Under the pieces are notes generated by a model. The model saw only the letters and a program-made list of their open reading frames with translations, ran no database searches and was not told the DNA's origin. A DNA stretch of 64,000 nucleotides from Allacma fusca (taxonomy: Eukaryota; Arthropoda; Collembola; Symphypleona; Sminthuridae). Every line of letters begins with the position of its first letter. Position 1 is the stretch's first letter. A program made the position numbers and the translations under genes. Positions 9,186-21,694 of this stretch are shown piece after piece. Location: NCBI GenBank assembly GCA_947179485.1, contig OX359247.1, positions 57,199,131-57,263,130 on the forward strand. The letters run 5' to 3'.

Positions 9186-11786
9186 ATGCTACGTTATAAA
9201 CGACTTAAAATTAATTAAGGAAGTGTACAACGATCCTGCTTTCGCTGGGCGAATTGATGAAGAAACGTTTACCCTTTTTTCGGATGGGCCACACGGTATG
9301 TGAAACTAATACAGTAAAACTTGTCTATAGTGGTTTCTCTAGGGGAAAGAAAATTTGACCACTATTAACAGGGACCATTGTGCCGGATATAGTGGTCCTA
9401 ACCACTATATACAGTACTTCAAATTAAATAATTCTCACGCACAATTATTGCATTAATGCTTGCTCAGTATGCAATATTTTATTAGCAATTACACTTTATT
9501 AAAGTAATTACTAATTTTTGAATGCTTTAGAATTTTAATATTGTTCCTTGCGAGAAATTCTTGAATGAAATGTTCACATTGGTTGGCCGTTACCCAAGAC
9601 GTCATAATTGTAATTCCCTTGAAAATAACTTCGAAAACCAATCATACCGAGCACACTTAAGCACCACTCCAAGCCTCAACACAAGAAATGCGTGTTATGG
9701 AATGTGCATGACGTTTTCGAAGTTGTGTAACTTCGCGCGATTTAAATTTACACTAATGTTTATTCGGACCACTGTATGCAGAGTTGAAAGCCTGCATTTC
9801 TATACGAATGGTCAAAAATTCCAGACCATAATTGGCAGGGGACCACTATATAAAATACTATTATAAGCGGGGTGTACGTAATGTTAAAAGATAGGACTTA
9901 TGACGGGGAAACCTGACATGGGCCACAGTGTGGAGGAAACCACTATATAGCCGGCCACTATATACAAGTTTTACTGTAATAGGATGCAATTATGTTGTTA
10001 GTGAAGAGGAAAAATGAACTAAATTCACTTTCAATTGGAAGCATAATCTACACGGAGGGTCACAATAGTGCAAAATGAAGCAATCGCTTCAAGAAATTAA
10101 AAATAAAATGAACCAATTAATATTTTTGCCAAAATGCTGCAAGAAAAATTTGTTTCAAAAATATTATTCGTTTTGTTTTTTTTGAAAACCTTTCGTATAA
10201 TTTGTCTTTCTTAGGAGTGCTGAATTCCTCTGGTCAGGAGTGGGTTGACCAACGGCGGTTTACCCTACGTCACCTTCGGGATTTCGGATTTGGGAAGAAC
10301 GTCAGCGAGGAATTGATTATGAACGAAGTGAATGAATTCTTGGGAGGGTTTACCAAACGGGTGGGCCAGCCCGTGATGCTAAACAGAACCTTCCAGATGG
10401 CAGTGTTGAATACATTGTGGGAAATTATGGCAGGAGTGCGTTATGAGCAAGATGACCCACGACTTTGGTCCGTTTTCAATAAGAACAAAGAGTAAGAAGA
10501 TACCAACACTTAATTACAACTAAATACATACATATGTGTATATGTATGTTGAAGCAATTTTATGTTGTAATTTGGCACTGCATTGTTAACAGATTATCGG
10601 AGAAGCTCGCCGGCAACATTACAATTGTATTCGTGCCGAGATTGGCGAAGTTAATCCCAAAATTATCCGGTTGGGGAGAGCTTATGGATTTGGTGAAGGA
10701 TATGAGGAGCATAACATTAGGGCACGTAGACCAGCACAAAAAATCCTTCCCAGAGAATGGAGTACCCCGGGATTTTATGGATGCTTATATCAAGGAAATT
10801 GAGGCCACGACAGACCCAGATTCAAGTTTTTACAAGGACAACGGGAGTAAGAAATTTATTACCTGAGACAACGTTTTGAAATTCGAAATTATGTACCTAT
10901 TCATTTCTACTGAATCAACCACCTCTGATCTTAAAATTAGTAAATGGAGGGTGGCGGAAAGAATTAATTTCATGTAGTTCTTATTAAGTGTGGGTCAAAT
11001 GATATAAGCCGTCCTTCACAAGTACGTACTGAAGTTAGAATTAATATTACAAATGTTCTAAAAATTATTTCTCCAAATAGTTCGGTCTTTGGCAGCTGTT
11101 GTTGGAGATTTGTTTGCTGCAGGATTTGAAACTGTCACTTTGACCTTATCGTGGGCTGTACTGTATTTATCAACATTCCAGGAAGTGCAAAAGAAACTCC
11201 AAGAGGAGCTGGACAGTGTTGTTGGTCGAAATCGTTACCCTACGCTGGCTGATCGTCCATTGTAATGCCATACACAATATTTGACGGCAGTATTTGGGAT
11301 AACAATTACAAGGCATGCAATTCATGTCGCTTTTGATTTAATAGGTTGCCATATGTGGAGGCCACCATCACAGAAACTTTACGTTATTCTACCATCGTCC
11401 CATTCAATTTATTTCACACTGCAACTCAAGATGCCAAAATTAACGGTTATGATGTTCCCAAAGGAACATGGATCATTAGCACTAGCCATCGCGTTCATTT
11501 TGACGAGCAGTACTTCCCTAACCCCACAAAATTCGATCCTGCAAGATTTATTTCTAAAGGTGGAAAATTCCAAAAACCGGATGCCCTCTTAGCCTTCGGA
11601 TTCGGTAAACGAGTTTGTCTGGGAGAAACGTTGGCAAGAGACGAGGTATTTCTTTTCCTAACGAACATGTTCCACCGGTTCAGTATTCGACTCGCAGATG
11701 AAAATCCCAATGCTACCTTCGAACCTAACCCTGGATTTTTACTTTCACCCAAGGATTTTAAAGTTGTCATGACCGAGAGGAACTAG
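9186..11786 (+). CDS. Cytochrome P450, CYP2-clan-like (5' exons missing)
   Basis: Five exons join in frame with GT-AG introns: 9186-9295, 10215-10491, 10593-10846, 11081-11261 and 11345-11786 (stop). Together they give about 420 residues of a family usually near 500, so the N-terminal anchor and first exon(s) lie upstream of the Gypsy insertion. Visible marks are a C-helix [19 protein letters not shown] (WxxxR), an I-helix AGFETVT oxygen-binding motif, the K-helix ETLR (ExxR), and a heme-binding loop [11 protein letters not shown] with the cysteine ligand. It is a heme monooxygenase expected on the ER membrane. The LRDFG/RFTLRH style is that of insect CYP2-clan enzymes; the subfamily and substrate are not recognisable. 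All five exons are open, so it could be functional if the upstream intron is still spliced across the inserted element. Confidence 0.92.
9312..9976 (+). mobile_element. TA-flanked MITE (pogo/mariner type), copy 1
   Basis: 665 bp in the intron between the first two visible P450 exons. Ends are CAGTAAAACTTGTCTATAG and its near-inverse, with flanking TA on both sides. CCACTATA and its inverse recur through the body. A 101-codon open frame inside is also present in the second copy, but only because the copies are identical. There is no transposase motif. The twin is at 21030-21694. Confidence 0.88.
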
Positions 11787-12662
11787 AGGTGTGTAATCTA
11801 CTCTCCAATTTAAGTGATTTTAGCCATTACTTGGTTCTTATAGATGACTTGCTAACTAATGGTAGTATTATTAGAGACCCTGATTCGCATTAAAGTGCAA
11901 AACCTGATTAATATTAAATTGTAAAACTAGATTAAAATTATTTTGAATTCCTATTTCACATGTGTATGTTCCTTTTTGTTTTTTGCATTGAACTCCGAAG
12001 ATAGACAGATATTTATGAACGTTCTATTGCACTCTATATGAGGCGGTATGCGCCCTGTGTCCTTCCAGGCATTCTTTTATTCTCATTTCAGCACACTACA
12101 TTAGGTTTTTGAATAATGTTTGAAATTTGCATATCAAGGTTTCTCAGATAATCTTAAATAACCAACGAAATAATTCCAATAATTAAAGAAGCTCAAAATG
12201 TTCAGAGTTGAAGAGGTAATCATTAAACCAGTAGTAGGTGCACGAAATAAAAATATGTAATGTTCTCCCTGTACTCTCGTAAATTCATTTGTTCTCTTGG
12301 TTTACATAGTCTATACATATCTATCTGTTTGAGTATTACAGGGGGGCTACCGAGTCTTAATGTCTTAATTCACTCTTGTTTTACAATTTACGCTGAAAAA
12401 TTTTAATTTGAGTTTATAGGTTGTTAACACAAATTGACCAAATATTTTGATATTGGGCAATTTTGTTTAATCCCAGATTAAGTTCAAATCATTGTTCTCA
12501 TAAATCAAAAGTTAAAACTTTAAAGGACTTATAAATTCGGGTGTATAAGCATTTTAAAATTGTGCGCTCATGTTTGTGAGTATATTGTATATATGTCAGA
12601 TCAAATAAGTACCCCATTTTATACATAACAAATTTTTCATAATTAGCTTATATAATCAAGAT
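11787..12662. other. Between P450 and S10 pseudogene: P450 3' flank and duplication edge
   Basis: No gene seen. The P450 3' flank runs to about 11980. From about 11985 onward the sequence matches, inverted, the region ending near 61265 (for example the block around 11990-12110 against 61150-61260). The left edge of the inverted duplication therefore lies just beyond the P450 gene. Confidence 0.6.
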
Positions 12663-13555
12663 TTAAAACTCTTTAATGTACAAACATTTTTCTACTAAAT
12701 CCAACACCCATTCTGGCTGATCTCGATTGGCACAATTGCCAACATTACGAATCATGGCATACACAAAGTTGTCAGTCGTTTTGATGTAACCTGCCACGTC
12801 TCCATTGGCTCTCCAGATTTTTCTCTGGGCTTTAGAGTAATCGTCCTTTCCCTTCCTTTTCAGGTTGTTGATCAATCTTGTCAAGCTCTGTTGTACGGTA
12901 CCCATGTCAAATTGTGCCGCATAAAAGAGTACGCGGTGGCCTCGGTCGAGCATTTCCTGAATGACGTCTTCATGAGCACCAGCGAATTCCTTCGTGAAGC
13001 TAATGTAGACATTTGGGTCAGCATTGATGAATTTGTGAAGCCCCACGTGAAGATAGTTATGGATTTCTTTTGAGTCGATGAACTTCAGGAATTTGTTTTC
13101 GTCAAGTGAAGGTTTGTCCATCAAGGCATTTCTCCAGTCCAGGAACCCAGTGGTTTTTTCAAGAAGAGAGCCTGGACCGTATGTTGTAGACCATAAAAGC
13201 TGCGAATTCCATTTTGAACATACTCAAAATTTAAAATTCAGGAAGTTTAACTTTTTATAGCATATGCACATATGTACTCAACTCATAACAAATTGTGTAT
13301 TGACATGGCCTTGCTATTTGGTTGGTGATTTCAGAGTGTCAAAGCATAATTTCTCGCTTTCCCTGTAGTTACATAAAAGTGAGTTTAAAAACTTTTTAAT
13401 ACTTTAACTTCGCAGCAATTTTGGTGAAAATGTTTCGTACACATTTCCATCACAGACCTAACTGCAGTTGCAGTGAATAATCAAGGAAGGTAATGATAAA
13501 CATGTTTTTGACTTGGCCATGTCATTATGTATGCGCAGATAGTGCTGTAATATTG

Positions 13556-14772
13556 GGCTGGCTTTTACTTTCCCGACCAGATTTTCGAATACTACCACCT
13601 ACCACCTACCACCTGACATACCACTTTACATACCACCTACCGGTAATTTTGCATACCACCTTCCACCTTACATACCACCTCACCTACCACCTACCGGTAG
13701 TCTTATATACCACCTACCACCGTCAGCAATCAAGTTTGTAACAATCAATTATTAAACTGTCATTCATTTAAATTGTTTCGCAATGACAGTTGATTCATTG
13801 CAAATGAAAGATGGGCGTGAATTTAGACTTGCTGAAATCCGAAACAATTGGTTTTACTTATTTCATTTGACAAATTGATACTGACGAACGAGCTTTCAGT
13901 GTATTTCAACTGTGTGAAATGGTTATCTTCAGAAAGGCAGGGAACGTATCATTGCTTAAATTTTAAAAGATACCTTTTTCATTGCGTAAATTATGCTTTT
14001 TAAATGGGATCTCAGAATCTAGAATAGGTTTCAGAATTTAGCCGACAATATGTGGGAATCGTTTATTAATTCCCTTCAAAAACAAATCTATTGAAGCAGA
14101 TTTTTGGTAGAAGTGGTTCTCAAGCTGTCGATTTGCATTTAGCGGAGTGCATTTACAGAAACTAGTTGAGATTGACTTTAGAAGAAAATAACTGGGGTAA
14201 CAAGTTTTTTAAAAATTTCGGACGATATCGAGAAAACATACCCTGGCCCTATATAAAAATATAGTTTGATGATTTGAAATTAAGAGAACAACGTTGGGAT
14301 TTACAATATATGAATAGACCACAGAAACATCGAAAGGTACCACCAGCATACCATTGAAATATACCACCAGCATACCATCAAAACATACCACCAACATACC
14401 ACCACCATACCATCAAAACATACCACCAACATACCACCAAAACATACCACCAACATACCACCAAAACATACCACCAACATACCACCAACATACCACCAAA
14501 ACATACCACCAACATACCACCAAAACATACCACCAACATACCACCAAAACATACCACCAACATACCACCAAAACATACCACCAAAACACACCACCAACAT
14601 ACCACCAAAACATACCAACAAAACAGTAGGTGGTACATAAGACTGCCGGTAGGTATGTAAGGTGGTAGGTGGTATGCAGAATTACCGGTAGGTGGTATGT
14701 AAAGTGGTATGTCAGGTGGTAGGTGGTAGGTGGTAGTATTCGAAAATCTGGTCGGGAAAGTAAAAGCCAGCC
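13556..14772. mobile_element. MULE-like foldback element nested in the hAT element
   Basis: Near-identical terminal inverted repeats of about 170 bp start GGCTGGCTTTTACTTTCCC (13556) and end with the inverse at 14772. They are flanked by the 9-bp duplication GTAATATTG (13547-13555 and 14773-14781), which includes bases of the hAT terminus. A 9-bp duplication with very long TIRs points to Mutator-like elements. The body (13740-14340) has no coding sequence; TACCACC words fill the arms. Confidence 0.75.
14342..14629. repeat. Minisatellite of CATACCACCA words
   Basis: Tandem 12- to 21-bp variants of ACATACCACCAA(A) lie inside the foldback element, directly before its right arm. They produce spurious long reading frames on both strands. 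The word matches the TACCACC theme of the element's arms, so this looks like local expansion of the arm sequence. Confidence 0.85.
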
Positions 14773-15244
14773 GTAATATTGTACTCGTTTAGTTTTGTAC
14801 TTTTGTATCGTTTTTGTCTTTGGTACAAAACTAAACAAACAATATCCATTTTCGAGATACAAAACTAAAACAAAAACAAAACAGGAATTGAAAAAAACAA
14901 TACAATCCAAATTGTATTGTTTCAAGGTTCTAGAGACGCTAGAAATTTACTAAAGTGATGTAATAGATTTCTAGAGCACATAGGAATTGATTTGTGTAAT
15001 TGGAATCGTGAAAAAACACGTCAAAGCACAAAAACTGGGCATTGACTAATTATTGGAAGATTCGCCAACTATCGCCCATATAAAATATACACCTACATTG
15101 AGTATGTCATTCTAGTGTCATGTGACCATTAATGCCCAAAAAAGTCAATCATAGGTGATTTACTACTAGTTACTCACCAAGTTTCATTATAGGTCACGCG
15201 CCCCTTAAAACCGTAATCTGTCATGAGACTATTGGTGACCCAAT

Positions 15245-17680
15245 AAGGTCAATTTGAGGTCACATGACCTTACTGTGTCACTAGTAGTCACATGACCTCA
15301 GATTGACCTTACTGTGTCACTAGTAGTCACATGACCTCAGATTGACCTTACTGTGTCACTAGTAGTCACATGACCTCAGATTGACCTTACTGTGTCACTA
15401 GTAGTCACATGACCTCAGATTGACCTTACTGTGTCACTAGTAGTCACATGACCTCAGATTGACCTTACTGTGTCACTAGTAGTCACATGACCTCAGATTG
15501 ACCTTACTGTGTCACTAGTAGTCACATGACCTCAGATTGACCTTACTGTGTCACTAGTAGTCACATGACCTCAGATTGACCTTACTGTGTCACTAGTAGT
15601 CACATGACCTCAGATTGACCTTACTGTGTCACTAGTAGTCACATGACCTCAGATTGACCTTACTGTGTCACTAGTAGTCACATGACCTCAGATTGACCTT
15701 ACTGTGTCACTAGTAGTCACATGACCTCAGATTGACCTTACTGTGTCACTAGTAGTCACATGACCTCAGATTGACCTTACTGTGTCACTACTAGTCACAT
15801 GACCTCAGATTGACCTTACTGTGTCACTAGTAGTCACATGACCTCAGATTGACCTTACTGTGTCACTAGTAGTCACATGACCTCAGATTGACCTTACTGT
15901 GTCACTAGTAGTCACACGACCTCAGATTGACCTTACTGTGTCACTAGTAGTCACACGACCTCAGATTGACCTTACTGTGTCACTAGTAGTCACATGACCT
16001 CAGATTGACCTTACTGTGTCACTAGTAGTCACATGAACTCAGATTGACCTTACTGTGTCACTAGTAGTCACATGACCTCAGATTGACCTTACTGTGTCAC
16101 TACTAGTCACATGACCTCAGATTGACCTTACTGTGTCACTAGTAGTCACATGACCTCAGATTGACCTTACTGTGTCACTAGTAGTCACATGACCTCAGAT
16201 TGACCTTACTGTGTCACTAGTAGTCACATGACCTCAGATTGACCTTACTGTGTCACTAGTAGTCACATGACCTCAGATTGACCTTACTGTGTCACTAGTA
16301 GTCACACGACCTCAGATTGACCTTACTGTGTCACTAGTAGTCACATGACCTCAGATTGACCTTACTGTGTCACTAGTAGTCACATGACCTCAGATTGACC
16401 TTACTGTGTCACTAGTAGTCACATGACCTCAGATTGACCTTACTGTGTCACTAGTAGTCACATGACCTCAGATTGACCTTACTGTGTCACTAGTAGTCAC
16501 ATGACCTCAGATTGACCTTACTGTGTCACTAGTAGTCACATGACCTCAGATTGACCTTACTGTGTCACTAGTAGTCACATGACCTCAGATTGACCTTACT
16601 GTGTCACTAGTAGTCACATGACCTCAGATTGACCTTACTGTGTCACTAGTAGTCACATGACCTCAGATTGACCTTACTGTGTCACTAATAGTCACATGAC
16701 CTCAGATTGACCTTACTGTGTCACTAATAGTCACATGACCTCAGATTGACCTTACTGTGTCACTAATAGTCACATGACCTCAGATTGACCTTACTGTGTC
16801 ACTAATAGTCACATGACCTCAGATTGACCTTACTGTGTCACTAATAGTCACATGACCTCAGATTGACCTTACTGTGTCACTAATAGTCACATGACCTCAG
16901 ATTGACCTTACTGTGTCACTAATAGTCACATGACCTCAGATTGACCTTACTGTGTCACTACTAGTCACATGACCTCAGATTGACCTTACTGTGTCACTAG
17001 TAGTCACATGACCTCAGATTGACCTTACTGTGTCACTAGTAGTCACATGACCTCAGATTGACCTTACTGTGTCACTAGTAGTCACATGACCTCAGATTGA
17101 CCTTACTGTGTCACTAGTAGTCACATGACCTCAGATTGACCTTACTGTGTCACTAGTAGTCACATGACCTCAGATTGACCTTACTGTGTCACTAGTAGTC
17201 ACATGACCTCAGATTGACCTTACTGTGTCACTAGTAGTCACATGACCTCAGATTGACCTTACTGTGTCACTAATAGTCACATGACCTCAGATTGACCTTA
17301 CTGTGTCACTAATAGTCACATGACCTCAGATTGACCTTACTGTGTCACTAATAGTCACATGACCTCAGATTGACCTTACTGTGTCACTAATAGTCACATG
17401 ACCTCAGATTGACCTTACTGTGTCACTAATAGTCACATGACCTCAGATTGACCTTACTGTGTCACTAATAGTCACATGACCTCAGATTGACCTTACTGTG
17501 TCACTAATAGTCACATGACCTCAGATTGACCTTACTGTGTCACTAATAGTCACATGACCTCAGATTGACCTTACTGTGTCACTAGTAGTTGCATGACCTC
17601 AGATTGACCTTACTGTGTCACTAGTAGTTGCATGACCTCAGATTGACCTTACTGTGTCACTAGTAGTTGCATGACTTTGA
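15245..17680. repeat. 39-bp tandem satellite, about 62 units
   Basis: Period of exactly 39 bp (for example 15301 to 15340). Each unit holds TCACATGACCTCAGATTGAC followed by CTTACTGTGTCACTAGTAG. Units are nearly identical. The common variants are CACTAATAG, CACTACTAG and CACACGACC; the last units carry TTGCATGAC. Runs of the CACTAATAG variant cluster at about 16680-16930 and 17265-17570, showing local homogenisation. It lies wholly inside the hAT element in an S10 pseudogene intron. Confidence 0.96.
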
Positions 17681-17689
17681 CTGTTACCA

Positions 17690-17765
17690 TATTGATTATT
17701 AAAGGTTGTAATGGCTGAGGCCACTATATCAACCAATAAAACCCTATTATTATTATTATTATTAT
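17690..17765 (+). mobile_element. LINE 3'-end fragment with (ATT)n tail
   Basis: The block GGTTGTAATGGCTGAGGCCA followed by a simple (ATT)n tail resembles, in the same sense, the 3' end of the LINE on the minus strand near 49955-50005 (GGTTGTAAGGGCTAAGGCCA, then an ATCT tail). It is interpreted as a severely 5'-truncated insertion at the satellite's right edge. 17766-18230 holds nothing recognisable. Confidence 0.5.
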
Positions 17766-19411
17766 ATTGATTATTAGACGCCACCGATAAGATGTACTAG
17801 TTGTAGGTTACATTTAATGTATATTAGTAAGACGTCATGAAAAAGGTCACGAATTAAATCAACAATGGCTAATGACAATTCTATGGCATCAGATATGATA
17901 CCAATGAATCGGTACTGATCAATAAAATTGGCTAACCGTACGGTTTAAATGTTGAGCAAATTTAACGGCTGAGCAAATTGAAAATATAGATATCAGAGCC
18001 CAAGCGTCTACTCTATCCATTCTAATTTTAAGCAATGGTAGTGAATATTGTTTATGAAATTATGTTGTTCTGGAAATTACGATGTGGTTATTACAGGGAT
18101 TATACACAAATAGTATGGTGTCACAGAATTTCACCCTTCAAAATTCGACCGTCAACAGATTCAATGCATCTCTTATGGGAGATTAGTCAATGACTTGTTT
18201 TTTGTTCTTTCACGTAATTTTTGAACAACTAAAGTTGCACAAATCAATTCCTACGTACTCTGGAACTCAGATACAACTATCACTTGAGCAAATTTCTAGC
18301 GTCTTCTAGAACCTTAGAACAATACAATACAGATTGTACAAAAACAAAAACAATCTGATAGAAGTACAAAACAAAAACAAAACTCGGAGTACAAAACAAT
18401 ATCTTCGTTGTACTACTTTTGTACTTTTCGCCAAAGTACAATACAATACTAAAAGGACAAATTACAGCACTATGCGCAGATAGATGTACGTAACGGTGGG
18501 AAAGAAAACGTGGCTTTTGATTCTTTTGTTGACACCCCGTATTGCTAGAAAGAAACAAAACTGAACATACCTTTGATGCTTCTAGAATGTTTCCCTTGTT
18601 AAACTCTACCAATCCCCTACTCATGACATCATCAAACTGCTTCTTTTGCTCTTCATCAACCTCAAGTTGTACAACGTTTGTGACCGATCGAGATCTTGAT
18701 GAATGTCAAAAAATGGAGAGCCCATGACAAATCCCTGTAAATTGACCCTAACATCACTTTTTGAATTCTCCAAATCAATGTGTCTAACGACGTATGGAAT
18801 CAATGTTGCTGTAAATATAAATACATACAAATTATTCTGAAAAAATATTTAGAGACAATAGTCATTTGGGTTTTCAAGACCATTTCTTTTACCAGCATAA
18901 GTTTCTCCGGCCAAATAGAAATCTCGAGGTTGAAATTCGTTGAATAGTATAAAAAATTGCTTTAACGCCTCGTAAATTTCTATCGCTTCTTCGTCCGAAC
19001 TATTTGCAAACGCGTTTTCATTGTTAGCAAAACTGAAACCTTCAAAAACAATTGAGAAGAACCAGAAGGTCAAGTGGGAAAAACATGATAAGGAAAGATT
19101 TGAAAATTTATTGTACTTTGTCCTTAAATAAATGTATTTAAGCTTACCAGTTCCCACAGGGGCGTCAATATTTAACATTGAATGTGTTTTTGTCAAGTTC
19201 GAAGGGACCCGTTTCTAAGAATATGCCTTCCAGAGAACTAAACCCAGGAATATCGTTCACCCATAGTATGACTGGGGCTTTGTCAGGATTTTCCTGTTCA
19301 ATACAATAACATCATTAAAAAGCTGGAGCTGTATAAGATGGTCTTTATAATGATCTTTTCCAGCCCCAGTAATACTTTATTATTGGAAATTTCAGTGTGC
19401 TCCAACTGAAT

Positions 19412-20679
19412 CAGTGCTGCGATCGGGTCAAGTAATTTCAAAACTTGACCATGTACTTGACTTGACCACGAAACTTCAAGTAATTTTCAAGACACAACCT
19501 GAACTTGATAACTCGCGTTCGTGTAATTACTTGACTTGTCAAGTTCAAGTAATCAAGTAACTTTTGTAAGACCCGAACTTGATCAAGTAATTAAAGTTCC
19601 AAACTTGACTTGAACTTGACTTGACCATGACTTGAACGCGACTTGAACTTGATAATTCAAGTTAAGCATCACAAAAAAATAAAACATGGCCACAATAACT
19701 TGTCGAACTTGCATCGGCAAATTATTTCCTTCAGACTGAAAATCAAAACGCATTCAGAAAACAATTTTACTACTATTTTTTATGTAAAACCATTCGAGGA
19801 CATCTTTGAGTGTATACTGAATACAGTGAAAGTCCGATATAATTGACTATACAATTTATAAAGAAATTTCCCTTCGAAAACGTCTAAAGCATTGTATAAA
19901 TGAAAGTTTGGGTCACACAAACGCAACCCTGATATCGATACATTCTTTAAAGCCGAACCCTTATAACGAACTTTCATTGTATATCAGACGAGTTTTACAT
20001 GGTGTCAAGTTTTATTTAATGTTCATATATACATAGTTACATATACCTAATACCTACTTGAGTATTACCAGTACTCTTAATTTAATATTTCATAAACTAG
20101 TACTTATTTATAAAACGCTCTTTGTAAAGGCCATCCAAGCTCATTTCATATTGGAATTTATTTACACAAGTTGAAACTAATAATTCTAAGCAACAATATG
20201 ATTATCAAGATAATTCTTTCATTTCATGGAGCGGCTGCTGCAACAACTAACAATGAACAACGTCTGGTAAACAAGGCATTTAATAAAACGGACTCTGATT
20301 TTGAATTTGGTCCTTTGATTTATGACATGTGCAAACAAAATACCCTAAACACGACATGAAATTGGATTGTGATTTTGAAATTGCTTCCGTCCTTTATGGC
20401 ATGCGCAATCAAAAATTACTTGAACTTGACCATGAAATCTCAAGTTCATGGTCAAGTTCTTTCTTTCCATTACTTGACCCTGAACTTGACTTGAGGTTCA
20501 AGTAAATTTCCCTTACTTGTACTTGAACCTGACTTGTCTTAAAATGTCATGGTCAAGCCGAGTACGTACTTGAACATGACCCGAAAGATTCAAGTAAAAT
20601 AATTGGCCTACTTGAACTTGACCCGAACTTGAACTTGACTTGAAAACTCAAGTATTACTTGAACTTGTCCGCAGCACTG
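19412..20679. mobile_element. hAT-type MITE, ACTTGA-theme family, copy 1
   Basis: Ends CAGTGCTGCG and its inverse CGCAGCACTG, with the 8-bp duplication AACTGAAT (19404-19411, 20680-20687). Outer parts are dense reiterations of ACTTGA/TCAAGT words. The unrelated middle includes a smaller nested MITE (19824-19979). It is in intron 1 of the S10 pseudogene and shares a family with 38757-39955. Confidence 0.88.
19824..19979. mobile_element. Short TA-flanked MITE nested in the hAT MITE
   Basis: 156 bp with ends CAGTGAAAGTCCGATATAA and the approximate inverse ending TTATAACGAACTTTCATTG, each beside TA. Same architecture as pogo/mariner-type MITEs. Confidence 0.6.
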
Positions 20680-21029
20680 AACTGAATTACTGAATTATCT
20701 GTATCTTTGTAAAAGCTCTCACTTTACAGGTCAAAATAATCTTCCTTCAAGGGTGTCCTAATAAGGAACCCTCACTTGTAGTACTTTAAATTTCAAGCTT
20801 GTTATGTGTATAATTATGGCAAAATAAGTATTATATACTGTAAGCAATTATGTTCCAGAATATGAAGAATACTAATTTGGACGAACACTCACATAAAACC
20901 GTTTTAATGTCATCGGTTTTCTTAGTCTTCATTGCTATTTTTGAGATGTGACCTTTATTTTTGTCATTCAATTTACTTCTGTCAGTTGATTTAAAAGGTG
21001 TTTTATGGTTAGTAGTGCCTGTATAAGTA

Positions 21030-21694
21030 CAGTAAAACTTGTATATAGTGGCCGGCTATATAGTGGTTTCCTCCACACTGTGGCCCATGTCAGGTTTCCC
21101 CGTCATAAGTCCTATCTTTTAACATTACGTACACCCCGCTTATAATAGTATTTTATATAGTGGTCCCCTGCCAATTATGGTCTGGAATTTTTGACCATTC
21201 GTATAGAAATGCAGGCTTTCAACTCTGCATACAGTGGTCCGAATAAACATTAGTGTAAATTTAAATCGCGCGAAGTTACACAACTTCGAAAACGTCATGC
21301 ACATTCCATAACACGCATTTCTTGTGTTGAGGCTTGGAGTGGTGCTTAAGTGTGCTCGGTATGATTGGTTTTCGAAGTTATTTTCAAGGGAATTACAATT
21401 ATGACGTCTTGGGTAACGGCCAACCAATGTGAACATTTCATTCAAGAATTTCTCGCAAGGAACAATATTAAAATTCTAAAGCATTCAAAAATTAGTAATT
21501 ACTTTAATAAAGTGTAATTGCTAATAAAATATTGCATACTGAGCAAGCATTAATGCAATAATTGTGCGTGAGAATTATTTAATTTGAAGTACTGTATATA
21601 GTGGTTAGGACCACTATATCCGGCACAATGGTCCCTGTTAATAGTGGTCAAATTTTCTTTCCCCTAGAGAAACCACTATAGACAAGTTTTACTG
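21030..21694 (-). mobile_element. TA-flanked MITE (pogo/mariner type), copy 2
   Basis: 665 bp, inverse of and by eye identical to 9312-9976, flanked by TA (21028-21029, 21695-21696). It lies in intron 1 of the S10 pseudogene and is absent from the duplicate gene, so it arrived after the duplication. Confidence 0.9.

Larger units (their letters stand above)
13540..18472. mobile_element. hAT-type non-autonomous element, 4.9 kb, carrying a MULE-like insert and a satellite
   Basis: Terminal repeats TAGTGCTGTAAT (13540-13551) and ATTACAGCACTA (18461-18472) are flanked by the exact 8-bp duplication TGCGCAGA (13532-13539 and 18473-18480). The empty site is visible in the duplicate gene near 57260-57275. 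Inside each end are long, imperfect subterminal inverted repeats (about 14782-15000 and 18230-18460) rich in GTACAAAAC-like words. The centre holds the 39-bp satellite. No transposase was seen. It lies in intron 4 of the S10 pseudogene. Confidence 0.85.

Noticed and set aside
9561-9866. 101-codon frame, identical also at 21140-21445
   Set aside because: It lies inside two identical MITE copies. No protein motif, so the frame is shared only because the DNA is.
14301-14925. Tyr/Trp/Val/Gly- and His/Thr/Pro-rich frames
   Set aside because: Translation of the CATACCACCA minisatellite and foldback arms, not genes.
15245-17680. CRISPR-like direct repeats
   Set aside because: The 39-bp units are contiguous with no unique spacers and no cas genes, in a eukaryotic intron: a satellite.
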